The notes beneath the pieces were generated by a model. It had not been told where the DNA came from, ran no database searches, and saw only the letters and a program-made list of their open reading frames with translations. A DNA stretch of 64,000 bases from Polyangiaceae bacterium. GTDB taxonomy: Bacteria; Myxococcota_A; Polyangia; Polyangiales; Polyangiaceae. The position numbers were made by a program, and so were the translations under genes. Shown piece by piece: positions 55,201-62,925 of this stretch; the stretch's first letter is position 1; every line of letters begins with the position of its first letter. The stretch lies in the NCBI GenBank assembly GCA_016712345.1, contig JADJRH010000011.1:2976001-3040000 (forward strand). The letters are read 5' to 3'.

Positions 55201-56167
55201 AGTGCTCGCCGAGCGCGCCGGTGAAGGAGCGGCAAGCGCGCGCATCGCGGCGCTTGTGCCGGCGGCAGGTCACTTGTTTTATGCAGGCCGCGCGGACGAG
55301 GCGATCGCGCTTGTTCGTGAAATCGAGGCGATCGCGCGCGCCGCGGGTGATGTCGATCCCAACGCGGCCGCGCGCATTCACCAACTGCGCGCGCTTCACG
55401 CCGATCGAGCGGGCGATCTTGAAGCGGCGCTCTCGCACCACCTCGCGGCGCTCGGAGCGTTCGAAGCGGGCAAAGACGTGCGCGGCGCGTGCCAAACCCT
55501 TTCCAACGTGGGCTTCATTCAAGCCGCGCTGGGTGACTTTGCGTCAGCGGAAGATGCGCTGCGGCGCGCGCTTTCTGCGGCCGAACGAATGGGCCTCGGT
55601 CCCGCGGCCGCGCTCTCGCTCCACAATCTCGGCGGGGTGCTCGCAGCGCTGGGCAAGCTCGCCGAAGCGCGCGACGTTGAAAAGCGCGCCGTGGCTGCGT
55701 TTGAAGCGAGCGCCGACCCGCGGCTCGAAGGCGCTTCGCGGGTGTATTTGTCGCGCATCCTCCTCGCCGCCGGCGACATCGCCGGCGCCGAGGAGGAAGC
55801 GCGACGCGTCATCGAAAACCCGCTGGCGCCCACGCCCCTGCGCGCGGGCGCGCAGGCGGCGTGGGCGCTCGCCCTCCTCGCCAAAGGTCGCCCCGACAAA
55901 GCGCTCGCCGCGGCCGAGGCGGCGGCCCAAACGCTGGCGGAACTCGGGTCGATCGAAGACTTTGATGTGCTGATCGGCATCGCTCAGGCCGAAGCGCTCG
56001 ACGCGGTGGGCGACTTTGAAGGCGCCAAAACCGCCGTCGCGCGCACGCGCCGCTCGGTTCTCGAACGCGCGGATCGCCTTCGAGAACCGGCGCGAACGCG
56101 CTTTTTGGAAGCGGTTCCCGACAACGCCAGGTGCCTCGGCCTCGCTGCCGCCTGGGCCGTGCCGTGA
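52295..56167 (+). CDS. PknK-like Ser/Thr kinase with cyclase-like, AAA and TPR domains
   Basis: A 1290-residue signalling giant. The N-terminal kinase has GRGGSGDVHRA (~18), VAVKRL, HRDIKPAN (~131) and a DLG instead of DFG (LIDLGIAR). Next is a nucleotide-cyclase-fold region (~305-440) without a clear catalytic metal pair, then an AAA_16-type ATPase (VGRDRELALLEATF, Walker A AAAGLGKSRL ~492, Walker B VLILEDLQWGD ~625). A long TPR region (~830-1270) completes it. The architecture matches myxobacterial kinases with a LuxR/MalT-like STAND module. Cytoplasmic; no transmembrane segment. No adjacent substrate is evident. Confidence 0.9.
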   Translation: MTDDFPIESRFVLDAKIGRGGSGDVHRATDRETGRIVAVKRLLAIHDDPSLLDRFRREARLLAQINDERIVQYVAHGVDAQGRACLVVEWLDGEDLSRRQRKHRPNIAESLHIAEQVALGLHALHQAGIVHRDIKPANIFLLPREGGSFRVKLIDLGIARAAGEATLTTVGSMLGTPYYMSPEQARGEDRVSARADQFSLGSVLFELLAGKRAFAGDDVFAVLAKIVLADPPRILDVVPGTPSVVEALLRRAMAKDPDDRFASALEMAQAIAQIDPWDISDAAPTSVPFGDDPTTRIAAMASAAERRVVTAIFAGFAHSTTEADIRELGVLAAEHGGVVHPTLGRRRIVVFGGARSTGDEVMRAARAALSFVEHVPGVRIAIATGKAITNVAGLSGDLIERGAAEIERDAARAGAPPIRIDEPTAEMLADHFIVEGTPGSQILVGARPSAAPPRTLLGRLTPYVGRDRELALLEATFDECVNEPVARAVLVTAAAGLGKSRLRHEFLNRISKRGDAPAVIHGRGAPLSEASAFGLLGPALRRFAGILDGEPAHEQRRKLASRLGSHAADDVLERLADLAQVPGIDTTRHRAERARVDAMVSGDRMRSAWLEWLEAQTDAGPLVLILEDLQWGDPVSVSFVDAALRALEQRPLFVIALARPEIHERFPALWSARSLQEVRLGPLTPKASERLVRAVLGADASSVVVERVVSRAEGNAFYVEELIRAVATGSGDALPDTVLGMVQARLDSLGPGAKKVLRAASLFGHVFWRSAVAKLAGEHPGALERLATSELITRRAQAAFPNEEEFVFRNALVREAAYSMIPDADRRAGHRQVATWLEQAGATDPMLLATHYELGGDPERAAGYYLRAAIAALAGNDFKNAVAHAAHSNALGNAASGGTDATPRRGRARLIEAEARRWQGDLQTAESASSEAIALLPRGSPAWFHAQRENIAANGRLGLFERALDRAREVLAERAGEGAASARIAALVPAAGHLFYAGRADEAIALVREIEAIARAAGDVDPNAAARIHQLRALHADRAGDLEAALSHHLAALGAFEAGKDVRGACQTLSNVGFIQAALGDFASAEDALRRALSAAERMGLGPAAALSLHNLGGVLAALGKLAEARDVEKRAVAAFEASADPRLEGASRVYLSRILLAAGDIAGAEEEARRVIENPLAPTPLRAGAQAAWALALLAKGRPDKALAAAEAAAQTLAELGSIEDFDVLIGIAQAEALDAVGDFEGAKTAVARTRRSVLERADRLREPARTRFLEAVPDNARCLGLAAAWAVP

Positions 56168-56233
56168 TGAAACGAGCGTGCACTGTGGGCGCCTTTCAAG
56201 CGCGATCACCCTTTATTTATAGGCATTTCTAAC

Positions 56234-58003
56234 ATGCGAAGCCGCCCCGATCTTCAGGTTTATTTTCGGCCGGGTGTACCCATTCCGGGGCGCACGTTTC
56301 AAGTTGATGCGCGTTTCGAGTCCAAATCCGAAACACCGGTGGACGGCGTTTCGATTGAACTGCTCGGGACCGAACTGGTTCGGGTACCTCGCGGCAAAAG
56401 CGAAGCGCGGCACATGCGTACACATGTTCACCTTCGTTCGGAGCAACCTGGAAAGGTGTTTTCACCGGGAACGCATGTGTATTCTGCCATGTTCCAGCTC
56501 CCCGCAAATCTGCCGCCGCGTCACGCTGGAAGGTACACCGTGATCGACTACACGGTGGAGGTTCGCGCCTCCATTCCTTGGTGGCCCGACGCCGTCCGCA
56601 AGTACGACGTACCCGTCGGTCGCATCCCCGAGAATCCCGCGACGGCGCCGGGCGTCTTCGTTTCGCGCAAAGGGGGCCCGGCGGCGGGGGAACTCTACGC
56701 CGAGTTGTCCCTGGCTTCGACGGTGGTCGCCCCCGCCGGCCATGTGGTTGGCACCGTGGCGCTTATGAACGCGTCCAAGGAGCGCGGTGTACGCATTTCG
56801 CTCGTGGGCTATGAGCACGTATTCGTCAACGCCGACTTCTGGGCCGGCGGAAATATCGACGAGATGCGCGAAGTGTACCGTTACAACTTCGCTCCCCAGG
56901 GCTCAAAGCCACGCGAGGGTGAGGCCATTCCGTTTCGATTTGCGGTTCCGCCCACAATTCCGGCGAGCTTCACGGCGCAGATGAGTTCGCTCATTTGGGT
57001 TGTGGAGGTGAGCACCGAGCGACTGCTCAGCTGGCGCGAAATGCTTCGTGTACCCATAACGATTGTGCCGTCGCTGGGGGCGCGCGGAGAAGCGCCTGCA
57101 CTCGTCCCCGCGGTGGGCCGCGCGCGCCGCTCCCAGAGTTTTCAAGCGATCGCTGAGAGACTTGGTTTGGTCTACGACGCGGCCGCCGAGCAAATGCACA
57201 CGCGCATCGGCCAGGTGCATCTGCTCATCGCTGTGGAGGCCCGCGCCGACGGGAATTTGGCAACGGTCGCAACGATCTCGTGGCCTGCGCTCGGGATGAA
57301 TTTTCGCGTCGCACCAAGTTCATGGACCGACGCGTTCAGTCGAGCCGAAATCGAGGTGGGCATTGAACACTTCGACAAGAAGTTTCACGTCGAGTCCCGT
57401 TTCGTGGAGCAGGCCCGCGCATTTCTCGACGCGGCGTTTTGCGACTTGATCTTGGGCTTCGACGAAGCCTCCGGCTCGGACGACAACCTCTCGCTCCTGG
57501 TGAACGTTGCGTTGAGCGACGCGGAAGCGCTCGCGTCGTTCACCGATCGGGCCGTGCGCGCCGCCGCATTGGCCAATGCGGCGCTGGGGCGAATTCCGCC
57601 TCCACCCGCGTTTGAACCACACGAAAACAACTGGAAAGTGTACACAGAAAAACTCGGCGGACGGTACGAAGCGGGGCGACCGGCAATTGTGGACGGAACC
57701 CTGGGGCTCGAACGGGTGAGCCTCGCGACCGAGTGGACGAGCGACAATCAGCCTGCGGCGACCGAAATCCGAGTGGACATTGGAACGCGAATTGATCCCG
57801 CGGCCATTTCGCCCGCGGCCCACACTGCAAAAGAAGCGTTGGAGTTGACCGGACAACCCGTGCTCATCACCGAAGACGCGGTGATTCTGCGCGTGGTTCC
57901 GGCGGTGACCGATCCACAGGCCATTGAGCCCACGATCGAATCGCTCGTGCGTTTGAGTCATTTGGTGCGCGGGCGGGGAGCCGCCGGGCCATTCCGCTCA
58001 TAG
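56234..58003 (+). CDS. Bacterial arrestin-like protein
   Basis: 589 residues. The first ~280 form two beta-sandwich halves in arrestin order: VDARFESKSETPVDGVSIELLGTE ... THVYSAMFQLP ... DYTVEVRASIPWW, then a second lobe from AELSLASTVVAPAGHVVGTVAL to VPITIVP. Such proteins resemble eukaryotic arrestins and bacterial Spo0M. The C-terminal ~300 residues are a separate domain that I do not recognise, with blocks like LLIAVEARADGNLATVATISWPALG. Soluble, no signal peptide. The function is probably scaffold or binding. Confidence 0.72.
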   Translation: MRSRPDLQVYFRPGVPIPGRTFQVDARFESKSETPVDGVSIELLGTELVRVPRGKSEARHMRTHVHLRSEQPGKVFSPGTHVYSAMFQLPANLPPRHAGRYTVIDYTVEVRASIPWWPDAVRKYDVPVGRIPENPATAPGVFVSRKGGPAAGELYAELSLASTVVAPAGHVVGTVALMNASKERGVRISLVGYEHVFVNADFWAGGNIDEMREVYRYNFAPQGSKPREGEAIPFRFAVPPTIPASFTAQMSSLIWVVEVSTERLLSWREMLRVPITIVPSLGARGEAPALVPAVGRARRSQSFQAIAERLGLVYDAAAEQMHTRIGQVHLLIAVEARADGNLATVATISWPALGMNFRVAPSSWTDAFSRAEIEVGIEHFDKKFHVESRFVEQARAFLDAAFCDLILGFDEASGSDDNLSLLVNVALSDAEALASFTDRAVRAAALANAALGRIPPPPAFEPHENNWKVYTEKLGGRYEAGRPAIVDGTLGLERVSLATEWTSDNQPAATEIRVDIGTRIDPAAISPAAHTAKEALELTGQPVLITEDAVILRVVPAVTDPQAIEPTIESLVRLSHLVRGRGAAGPFRS

Positions 58004-58078
58004 ACGGAATACGGCGTATCGAGGAGCAACACTGAGCCGATGCGGAGCGGTGTACATTTGGGGAATGCCGTCTGCCGT

Positions 58079-58903
58079 TCAATGCTCGTGGATTTTGAGC
58101 CCTGGGATCGATTGAACGGCGGAGATGTCGCGCACCAAAGAACCCTCAATGTAGAGGTGTTTGAGCGCGGTCAGGCCGCGAAGCGGTGATACGTCGCTGA
58201 CGCGCGTTCGCTTGATTTGAAGCAGTGTCAGCTTTTTGAGACCGGCGAGCGGTGTGAGATCGGAGACTTCGGTTTCGTCGAGTTGAAGCTCCGTGAGGTT
58301 CACGAGCTTGGCGAGCGGCGTGATGTCTTTGACGCGCGTTCGGCCGAGATCCAGGCGATCGAGTTTAATGAGGCCGGCGAGCGGGGTGATGTCGGAAACG
58401 CTGTTGGCCGATGCGCGAAGCGATTCAAGCCGCGTGAGCGTTTTGAGGGGGGTCAGGTCGTTGAGCTTCCCCGGCGCTAAGTAAAGGCCGGTCACGCCGG
58501 TGAATTCAGGCATCAAACACACGTCGAGCGCATCACACGAAGGCGCGCTTGCCAGATTCAGGGTTTTTACTTTTTTCAATTCAGCTCGGGAAATCGAGCC
58601 TTCCTTTTTCTGGAGCTGCACGCGAACCACCGCTTCAAGCGTGGGGTCGTCAAACGTGATGATCGCGTCTTTTTTGCAAACCACCTCTTTTTTAGGAGGC
58701 GGATTTTCAGGTGCGGAAGACGTTGTGTACACAGCGCTTGGAGTTGTCGCGGGGGTTGCCCCGGTGGCGCTCGCGGCGGCTGTGGCAATGCCTGTGGGTA
58801 CACTTGAGGTTTGCCCACTGCCGCTCGGCGCGCCGTCGCCGCATGCCGCAGCGAGCAGGGCCACGATCGCGGCGCAAAACGCCGCCCATTTCGATTGATT
58901 CAT
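58079..58903 (-). CDS. LRR (internalin-like) lipoprotein
   Basis: 274 residues. Lipoprotein signal with lipobox LLAAAC (cysteine ~21), an Ala/Thr/Ser/Pro-rich linker to ~70, a small domain (FDDPTLEAVVRVQL) and about seven 22-residue leucine-rich repeats of the internalin LTPL-type (SDITPLAGLIKLDRLDLGRTRV, KDITPLAKLVNLTELQLDETEV). Probably displayed on the outer membrane for binding. It faces the GreA-like gene. Confidence 0.85.
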   Translation of the reverse strand: MNQSKWAAFCAAIVALLAAACGDGAPSGSGQTSSVPTGIATAAASATGATPATTPSAVYTTSSAPENPPPKKEVVCKKDAIITFDDPTLEAVVRVQLQKKEGSISRAELKKVKTLNLASAPSCDALDVCLMPEFTGVTGLYLAPGKLNDLTPLKTLTRLESLRASANSVSDITPLAGLIKLDRLDLGRTRVKDITPLAKLVNLTELQLDETEVSDLTPLAGLKKLTLLQIKRTRVSDVSPLRGLTALKHLYIEGSLVRDISAVQSIPGLKIHEH

Positions 58904-58966
58904 GCGGCGAGCATATCGAAAAGTGTTCGCCGCTCGGTGACCACGTGGGCAAGCTACAATCGGCGC

Positions 58967-59452
58967 GTGGCCGGTTTGCCTTCAAAAACAGCCTTGAAAG
59001 AAGAACTGCTGCGGCTGCTCGAAGACGAGCTTTCGGCTCTGGAACGAGCGCAACGCGAAACGGCGAAAGCTGCGACGCACGAAGAGGCCAAGCCCGAAAA
59101 CGATAAAGACACGCGGGCCTTGGAGCAGTCGTATTTGGCGCGGGGGCAGGCTGCGCGTGTTGAGGATCTTCGAACGGGTTTTGCGGAGACCCAAAACCTC
59201 CCAACGAGGGCGTTTTCAGGGGGTCAGCCAGCGGCGTTGGGGGCGCTCATCACGGCGGAGGAAGGTGACCAGACGCATGTGTACTTTTTGGCCGGCGCGG
59301 GAGGTGGACTGCGACTCGGGGGCGGCGCGGTGCAAGTGGTAACGACGAAATCGCCGCTCGGTCGCGCGCTCCTCGGAAAGCGGGAGGGCGATGATGTGGA
59401 AGTTCCGCTGGCCGGAAAAATAAGGGAATTGTCACTGCTGACGGTGGAGTAG
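58967..59452 (+). CDS. GreA/GreB-like protein
   Basis: 161 residues from GTG 58967. The N-terminal ~75 are a charged coiled coil; the C-terminus (VYFLAGAGGGLRLGGGAVQVVTTKSPLGRALLGKREGDDVEVPLAGKIRELSLLTVE) is the FKBP-like domain of GreA/GreB. GreA-type coiled coils carry an acidic tip for transcript cleavage; here I see no clear DD/DE pair at the expected loop, so it may be a Gre-factor homologue acting at the RNA polymerase secondary channel. The family call rests on the C-terminus. Confidence 0.75.
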   Translation: MAGLPSKTALKEELLRLLEDELSALERAQRETAKAATHEEAKPENDKDTRALEQSYLARGQAARVEDLRTGFAETQNLPTRAFSGGQPAALGALITAEEGDQTHVYFLAGAGGGLRLGGGAVQVVTTKSPLGRALLGKREGDDVEVPLAGKIRELSLLTVE

Positions 59453-59465
59453 CGGCGTTGGATGC

Positions 59466-59576
59466 GTACACACACGCATCGATCGCGTACACATCTAGCC
59501 TCAACTGTGTACACATAGTCCAGGACATGTACACATAGTCCCAACTGCGTACACATTCAGTCCCGACTGTGTACGC
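59466..59576. repeat. Helically phased array of six GTACAC boxes
   Basis: GTACAC (last copy GTACGC) at 59466, 59487, 59509, 59529, 59549 and 59571. Spacings are 21, 22, 20, 20 and 22 bases, about two helical turns each. The middle units share a longer form near (A)ACTGYGTACACATAGTCC. The array lies between a gene ending at 59452 and the amidase gene ending at 59650 (convergent). Confidence 0.85.
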
Positions 59577-59649
59577 GTTCAGGTTCGGCGATTCGCCGTC
59601 GGTTGTGTTTGATCGCGAAGTTGCGCCGGTACGTTGTGGTGGCTGGCTC

Positions 59650-60558
59650 TTATGCGCTCAAGATGGGAGGTTTTTTGTGAGCCCAGGGCCGGGCAGCTTC
59701 AAGCTGCGATGCCAGGCGAAACAGCGCTGCTTCGCCCCCGAAACGCGTGGCAAGTTGCACGCCGATCGGCAATCCCTCGCTGTTCCAATACAAAGGCACG
59801 CTCATGGCCGGCTGCCCCGTTTGGTTAAAGAGCTGGGTGTTCGGTGTGTACGCAAGCTTTCCACTACCCATTTTGTCGAGTGCGACTTCCAAAAGCGCAT
59901 GAATGGGTAGACTCGAAAGAAGCGCCACCTGAGCGCGTTCGCCGCGTGAAACGGCCAATTCACCCACCTTGGCCGGCGGACGCGCCAGCGTCGGCGTGAG
60001 AAACATGTCGTGCACTTCAAAAAATTGCGCCACGTCGCGGGCGGCACGCTGCATCACTTGTTGGGCGGCCAGCAATTCAGGCGCGGTGGTTTTCCACGCG
60101 ATGAGCGCAAGGAGCCACGTTGCCGGCTCAAAGTCATGCGGTTCAGGCTTTTTTCCGGCTTCTTCGGAGGCGATCTCCACAAATCGAGCGACACCTGTTG
60201 CCACCGTCAAAAAGTACGCACGCACCATTTCTTCGCGCGGAAACGGAGGGCGCGCTTCAGTCAAGTCGTGTCCCAATTCACCGAGAAGCGCGAGCGCATC
60301 GTCGAGCGCCGCCATGCAATCGGGATGTGTACTCCCAGCGTAAAGGGGGCTTCGCGTGAAGGCGATGCGCATTTTGCCAGGGTTTTGCCCCACTTCTTCA
60401 AGCCAGGGGCGGGTCTTGGGGACAATGCCATACGGTTCACCGGGGGTGGGCGCATCCACAACGTCCAGAAACAAAGCACTGTCGCGAACGCTGCGCGTGA
60501 GCACGTGTTCTTGAACAAATCCTCCCCACGCTTCGCCCGCAAACGGCGCCATTGTCAC
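59650..60558 (-). CDS. Amidase, C-terminal part (after in-frame stop)
   Basis: The C-terminal ~300 residues of an amidase-signature enzyme. They start at the conserved MAPFAGEAWGGFVQEHVLTRSVRDSALFLD and end with QPAMSVPLYWNSEGLPIGVQL, the usual C-terminal motif. In the same frame as 60580-61149; only one TGA separates them (TTTTGACTG where TTTGGACTG would give GLFGLKP). A GTG at 60558 could in theory reinitiate, but there is no ribosome site. Confidence 0.75.
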   Translation of the reverse strand: MTMAPFAGEAWGGFVQEHVLTRSVRDSALFLDVVDAPTPGEPYGIVPKTRPWLEEVGQNPGKMRIAFTRSPLYAGSTHPDCMAALDDALALLGELGHDLTEARPPFPREEMVRAYFLTVATGVARFVEIASEEAGKKPEPHDFEPATWLLALIAWKTTAPELLAAQQVMQRAARDVAQFFEVHDMFLTPTLARPPAKVGELAVSRGERAQVALLSSLPIHALLEVALDKMGSGKLAYTPNTQLFNQTGQPAMSVPLYWNSEGLPIGVQLATRFGGEAALFRLASQLEAARPWAHKKPPILSA

Positions 60559-60579
60559 GCGACCACGGGTAGGTTTCAG

Positions 60580-61149
60580 TCAAAATAGTCCGCAGGCGGA
60601 TGCTGGAATACGAATTGATCCACCTCCGTCTCCGCCATGCGCGGCAGGCACCATTCGTGCCCCAACGGCCGAACCTGAGCCACCTGAACTGCCGCCCGGT
60701 GTGTGCGCCGGATTCCACGGATTGCGGCACGGTTTGCGAACATCCGGCTCGGTGATGCCCATGATTCCAAACTCGGGCGTGTTGGTTTTACCCACGATTT
60801 GTAGGCCCGCGGCTTCATACCGCTCGGTCAAAACACTCGATCGCGTGGCGACACGACGCATTTGGAGTCTTGTGCTGTTCGACGTCGGCGTGCCCGCGAT
60901 CTGAAGTTTCAGGTCTTTCACCAAGAAAGGTACACCGCGCAGCGGCCCGGGAGGCAGCGCCGAAACGCGTTGCCGTGCGCGATCGAACATCGGGTGTACA
61001 ACCGCTTCGAGGTGACTGTTGCGCGCTTCAATGCGATCGATCGCGGCTTCTAAAAGCTCGTCGGGCGACACTTCTTTGCGTCGCACCAGATCGGCCAAAC
61101 CCATCGCATCAAAATTGTCGTACTCGGGAAAATGCATCGCCCGCAGCAT
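60580..61149 (-). CDS. Amidase, N-terminal catalytic part
   Basis: The N-terminal 189 residues of the amidase-signature family: catalytic lysine in PFLVKDLK (~79), GGSSGGSG (~153) and the serine nucleophile region GGDGGGSIRIPASACG (~172). The triad is Lys-cisSer-Ser. The frame ends at TGA immediately after ACGLF. Substrate unknown (fatty amide or glutamyl-tRNA-type cannot be told apart). The gene is divergent or convergent only with distant neighbours; the next gene, a Nudix hydrolase, follows upstream on the same strand. Confidence 0.78.
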   Translation of the reverse strand: MLRAMHFPEYDNFDAMGLADLVRRKEVSPDELLEAAIDRIEARNSHLEAVVHPMFDRARQRVSALPPGPLRGVPFLVKDLKLQIAGTPTSNSTRLQMRRVATRSSVLTERYEAAGLQIVGKTNTPEFGIMGITEPDVRKPCRNPWNPAHTPGGSSGGSGSAVGARMVPAAHGGDGGGSIRIPASACGLF

Positions 61150-61170
61150 AGGCCTTGCGCCGCGCGGCGT

Positions 61171-61821
61171 TCAAATGTCCCGGTAACGTCGGCCCCAGGG
61201 AGCGTCGGTTTCGAGCACAAGCGAGGGCAATTCAACATCGAGCGCAGCGGCCAGGCGGGCGATGAGTTCAAACGTGATGTAGGCGGTTGCACCGTACAAA
61301 ACTCGATTTTGCACGGGGAAATGAGGTGCAACCACCGTTGTCCCGCGCCATTCACCCGTCACGGCATGAATGCGTTTTTCACCGAGCACATACGGCGAAA
61401 GCGGCATTGTGAGCACTTCATCAATTTCACCGGACGCCACAAACAGCTCTGTTTTGTGGTTCAAAAGAGCCACAAACGGAAAAATCAAATAGCGACCCGT
61501 GATGACCGGAATGGCCGAAAGTTCACCCAGCCAGGTGACGCCGCTCTCGTCCACGCCCACTTCTTCACGCATTTCACGGGCCGCAGTGGCGCGCAAATCG
61601 GCGTCATTCACATCGGCCTTTCCACCTGGAAAACCGATCTCCCCTGCGTGGTCGGCGAGGTGGCTCCCGCGCAAAACAAGGTACAAAAGCGGCTCCGGTT
61701 CAAGCACGATGGGAACCGCCACTGCCGCCGGCCGCGCGCCCGATGTGTCAATCGGTCCGGTGTTTAACGGCCGCGCGCCCGCCAGAAGGGCTTTTTCGAG
61801 AGCGGCTCGGGTGATACGCAC
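61171..61821 (-). CDS. Nudix hydrolase, CoA-pyrophosphatase-like
   Basis: The Nudix box GGKADVNDADLRATAAREMREEVGV is preceded by RGSHLADHAGEIGFPGG, the CoA-specific sub-motif of CoA diphosphatases. The expected reaction is hydrolysis of CoA or its derivatives to phosphopantetheine and 3',5'-ADP. GTG 61821 is chosen as start because a start at 61878 would overlap the divergent epimerase gene. Probably in one unit with the downstream amidase (21-base gap). Confidence 0.82.
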   Translation of the reverse strand: MRITRAALEKALLAGARPLNTGPIDTSGARPAAVAVPIVLEPEPLLYLVLRGSHLADHAGEIGFPGGKADVNDADLRATAAREMREEVGVDESGVTWLGELSAIPVITGRYLIFPFVALLNHKTELFVASGEIDEVLTMPLSPYVLGEKRIHAVTGEWRGTTVVAPHFPVQNRVLYGATAYITFELIARLAAALDVELPSLVLETDAPWGRRYRDI

Positions 61822-61850
61822 GGGTGCACCGTAGCGAGGATCGAAGGCAC

Positions 61851-62867
61851 ATGCATGTTCTGTTGATTGGGGGAACACGTTTTATCGGTCCGTTGCTCGC
61901 GTTTCGGCTCCTAGCAGCGGGACACCGACTGACGGTGCTGAACCGCGGTACACAACCCGACCCATTCGGCGCATTTTTGCCGCGGATTGAAGGGTTGGTG
62001 GCCGATCGGCGCTCTGCTGATTTCGCCAAGGTGCTCACCGGTCGCTCGTTCGACGCCGTGGTTGATTTCGCCGCTTATGAAGCCGAAGACGTGCGCGGCG
62101 CTGTTCACACGCTCGCCGATCGAACGGACCACTACATTTTTGTAAGCACCGGCCAGGTGTACCTTGTTCGCGAAAACTGCCCGCGGCCGGCGCGCGAAAC
62201 GGACTACCTGGGGCCGCTCTTACCGCGACCGCAGAGCGAACCTGACTTGGGGCAGTGGGACTACGGAATGGGCAAGCGCGCCTGCGAAGACGCCCTCATC
62301 GAAGCTTGGGAGACGCGCCGTTTTCCCTCGACGCGCGTGCGCATTCCCATGGTGAACGGCGAGCGCGACGACAAACGCCGAATGGAAGGGTACCTATTTC
62401 GCATTCTCGACGGCGGCCCCGTGATCCTGCCCGACGGCGGCACCATCCCAACTCGCCATGTGTACGCAGGCGAGGTTGTGCGCGCAATCACCGCCATGCT
62501 CGGTCGCCGAGACACGTTTGGGGAAGCGTTCAATGTGACCCAGGATGAAACGCCCACGCTCTCAGAACTCATACAGATTTTGGCTGAATTTGTGGGCGCT
62601 CGCCCCACGCTTGTGAACGTTTCATCGCAGGCGATCGAAGACGCCGGGCTGTCGGTCACTGCCCTATCGCGCTTCACAACGCGGTGGATGTCATTTCTCG
62701 ATCCGGCCAAAATCAAGGCTCAGCTCAACTTCAACCACGTGCCGCTGCGCGAATACCTGGGCCACATGGTGGCCTCTTTTTTGGCGCACCCTCCGGTCGA
62801 GCCGCCGCGTGAGTACGCACAGCGCCCCGCGGAAATCGCTCTCGCTGAAGCGATCCTGCGCCGTTGA
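61851..62867 (+). CDS. NAD-dependent epimerase/dehydratase (SDR)
   Basis: 338 residues. The extended-SDR motif VLLIGGTRFIGPLLAFRLL (GxxxxG-like NAD site) is at the N-terminus, with FVSTGQVYLV and a Y-x-x-x-K site (YGMGKRACEDAL). C-terminal substrate-binding part. The closest functional type is a nucleotide-sugar epimerase/isoflavone-reductase-like enzyme (mRNA-binding-like CSP41 subgroup). ATG 61851 starts 29 bases from the divergent Nudix start. Confidence 0.82.
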   Translation: MHVLLIGGTRFIGPLLAFRLLAAGHRLTVLNRGTQPDPFGAFLPRIEGLVADRRSADFAKVLTGRSFDAVVDFAAYEAEDVRGAVHTLADRTDHYIFVSTGQVYLVRENCPRPARETDYLGPLLPRPQSEPDLGQWDYGMGKRACEDALIEAWETRRFPSTRVRIPMVNGERDDKRRMEGYLFRILDGGPVILPDGGTIPTRHVYAGEVVRAITAMLGRRDTFGEAFNVTQDETPTLSELIQILAEFVGARPTLVNVSSQAIEDAGLSVTALSRFTTRWMSFLDPAKIKAQLNFNHVPLREYLGHMVASFLAHPPVEPPREYAQRPAEIALAEAILRR

Positions 62868-62925
62868 CCCCAAACAAACCGATCGAGGTGATACCGTGCG
62901 CGTTCGCGCAATCGCGTGGTGAACA

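Noticed and set aside
60560..60600. Recoded UGA (selenocysteine or Gly) in the amidase
   Set aside because: The position is a structural glycine in the family, no SECIS-like hairpin is evident, and all other genes use TGA as stop.
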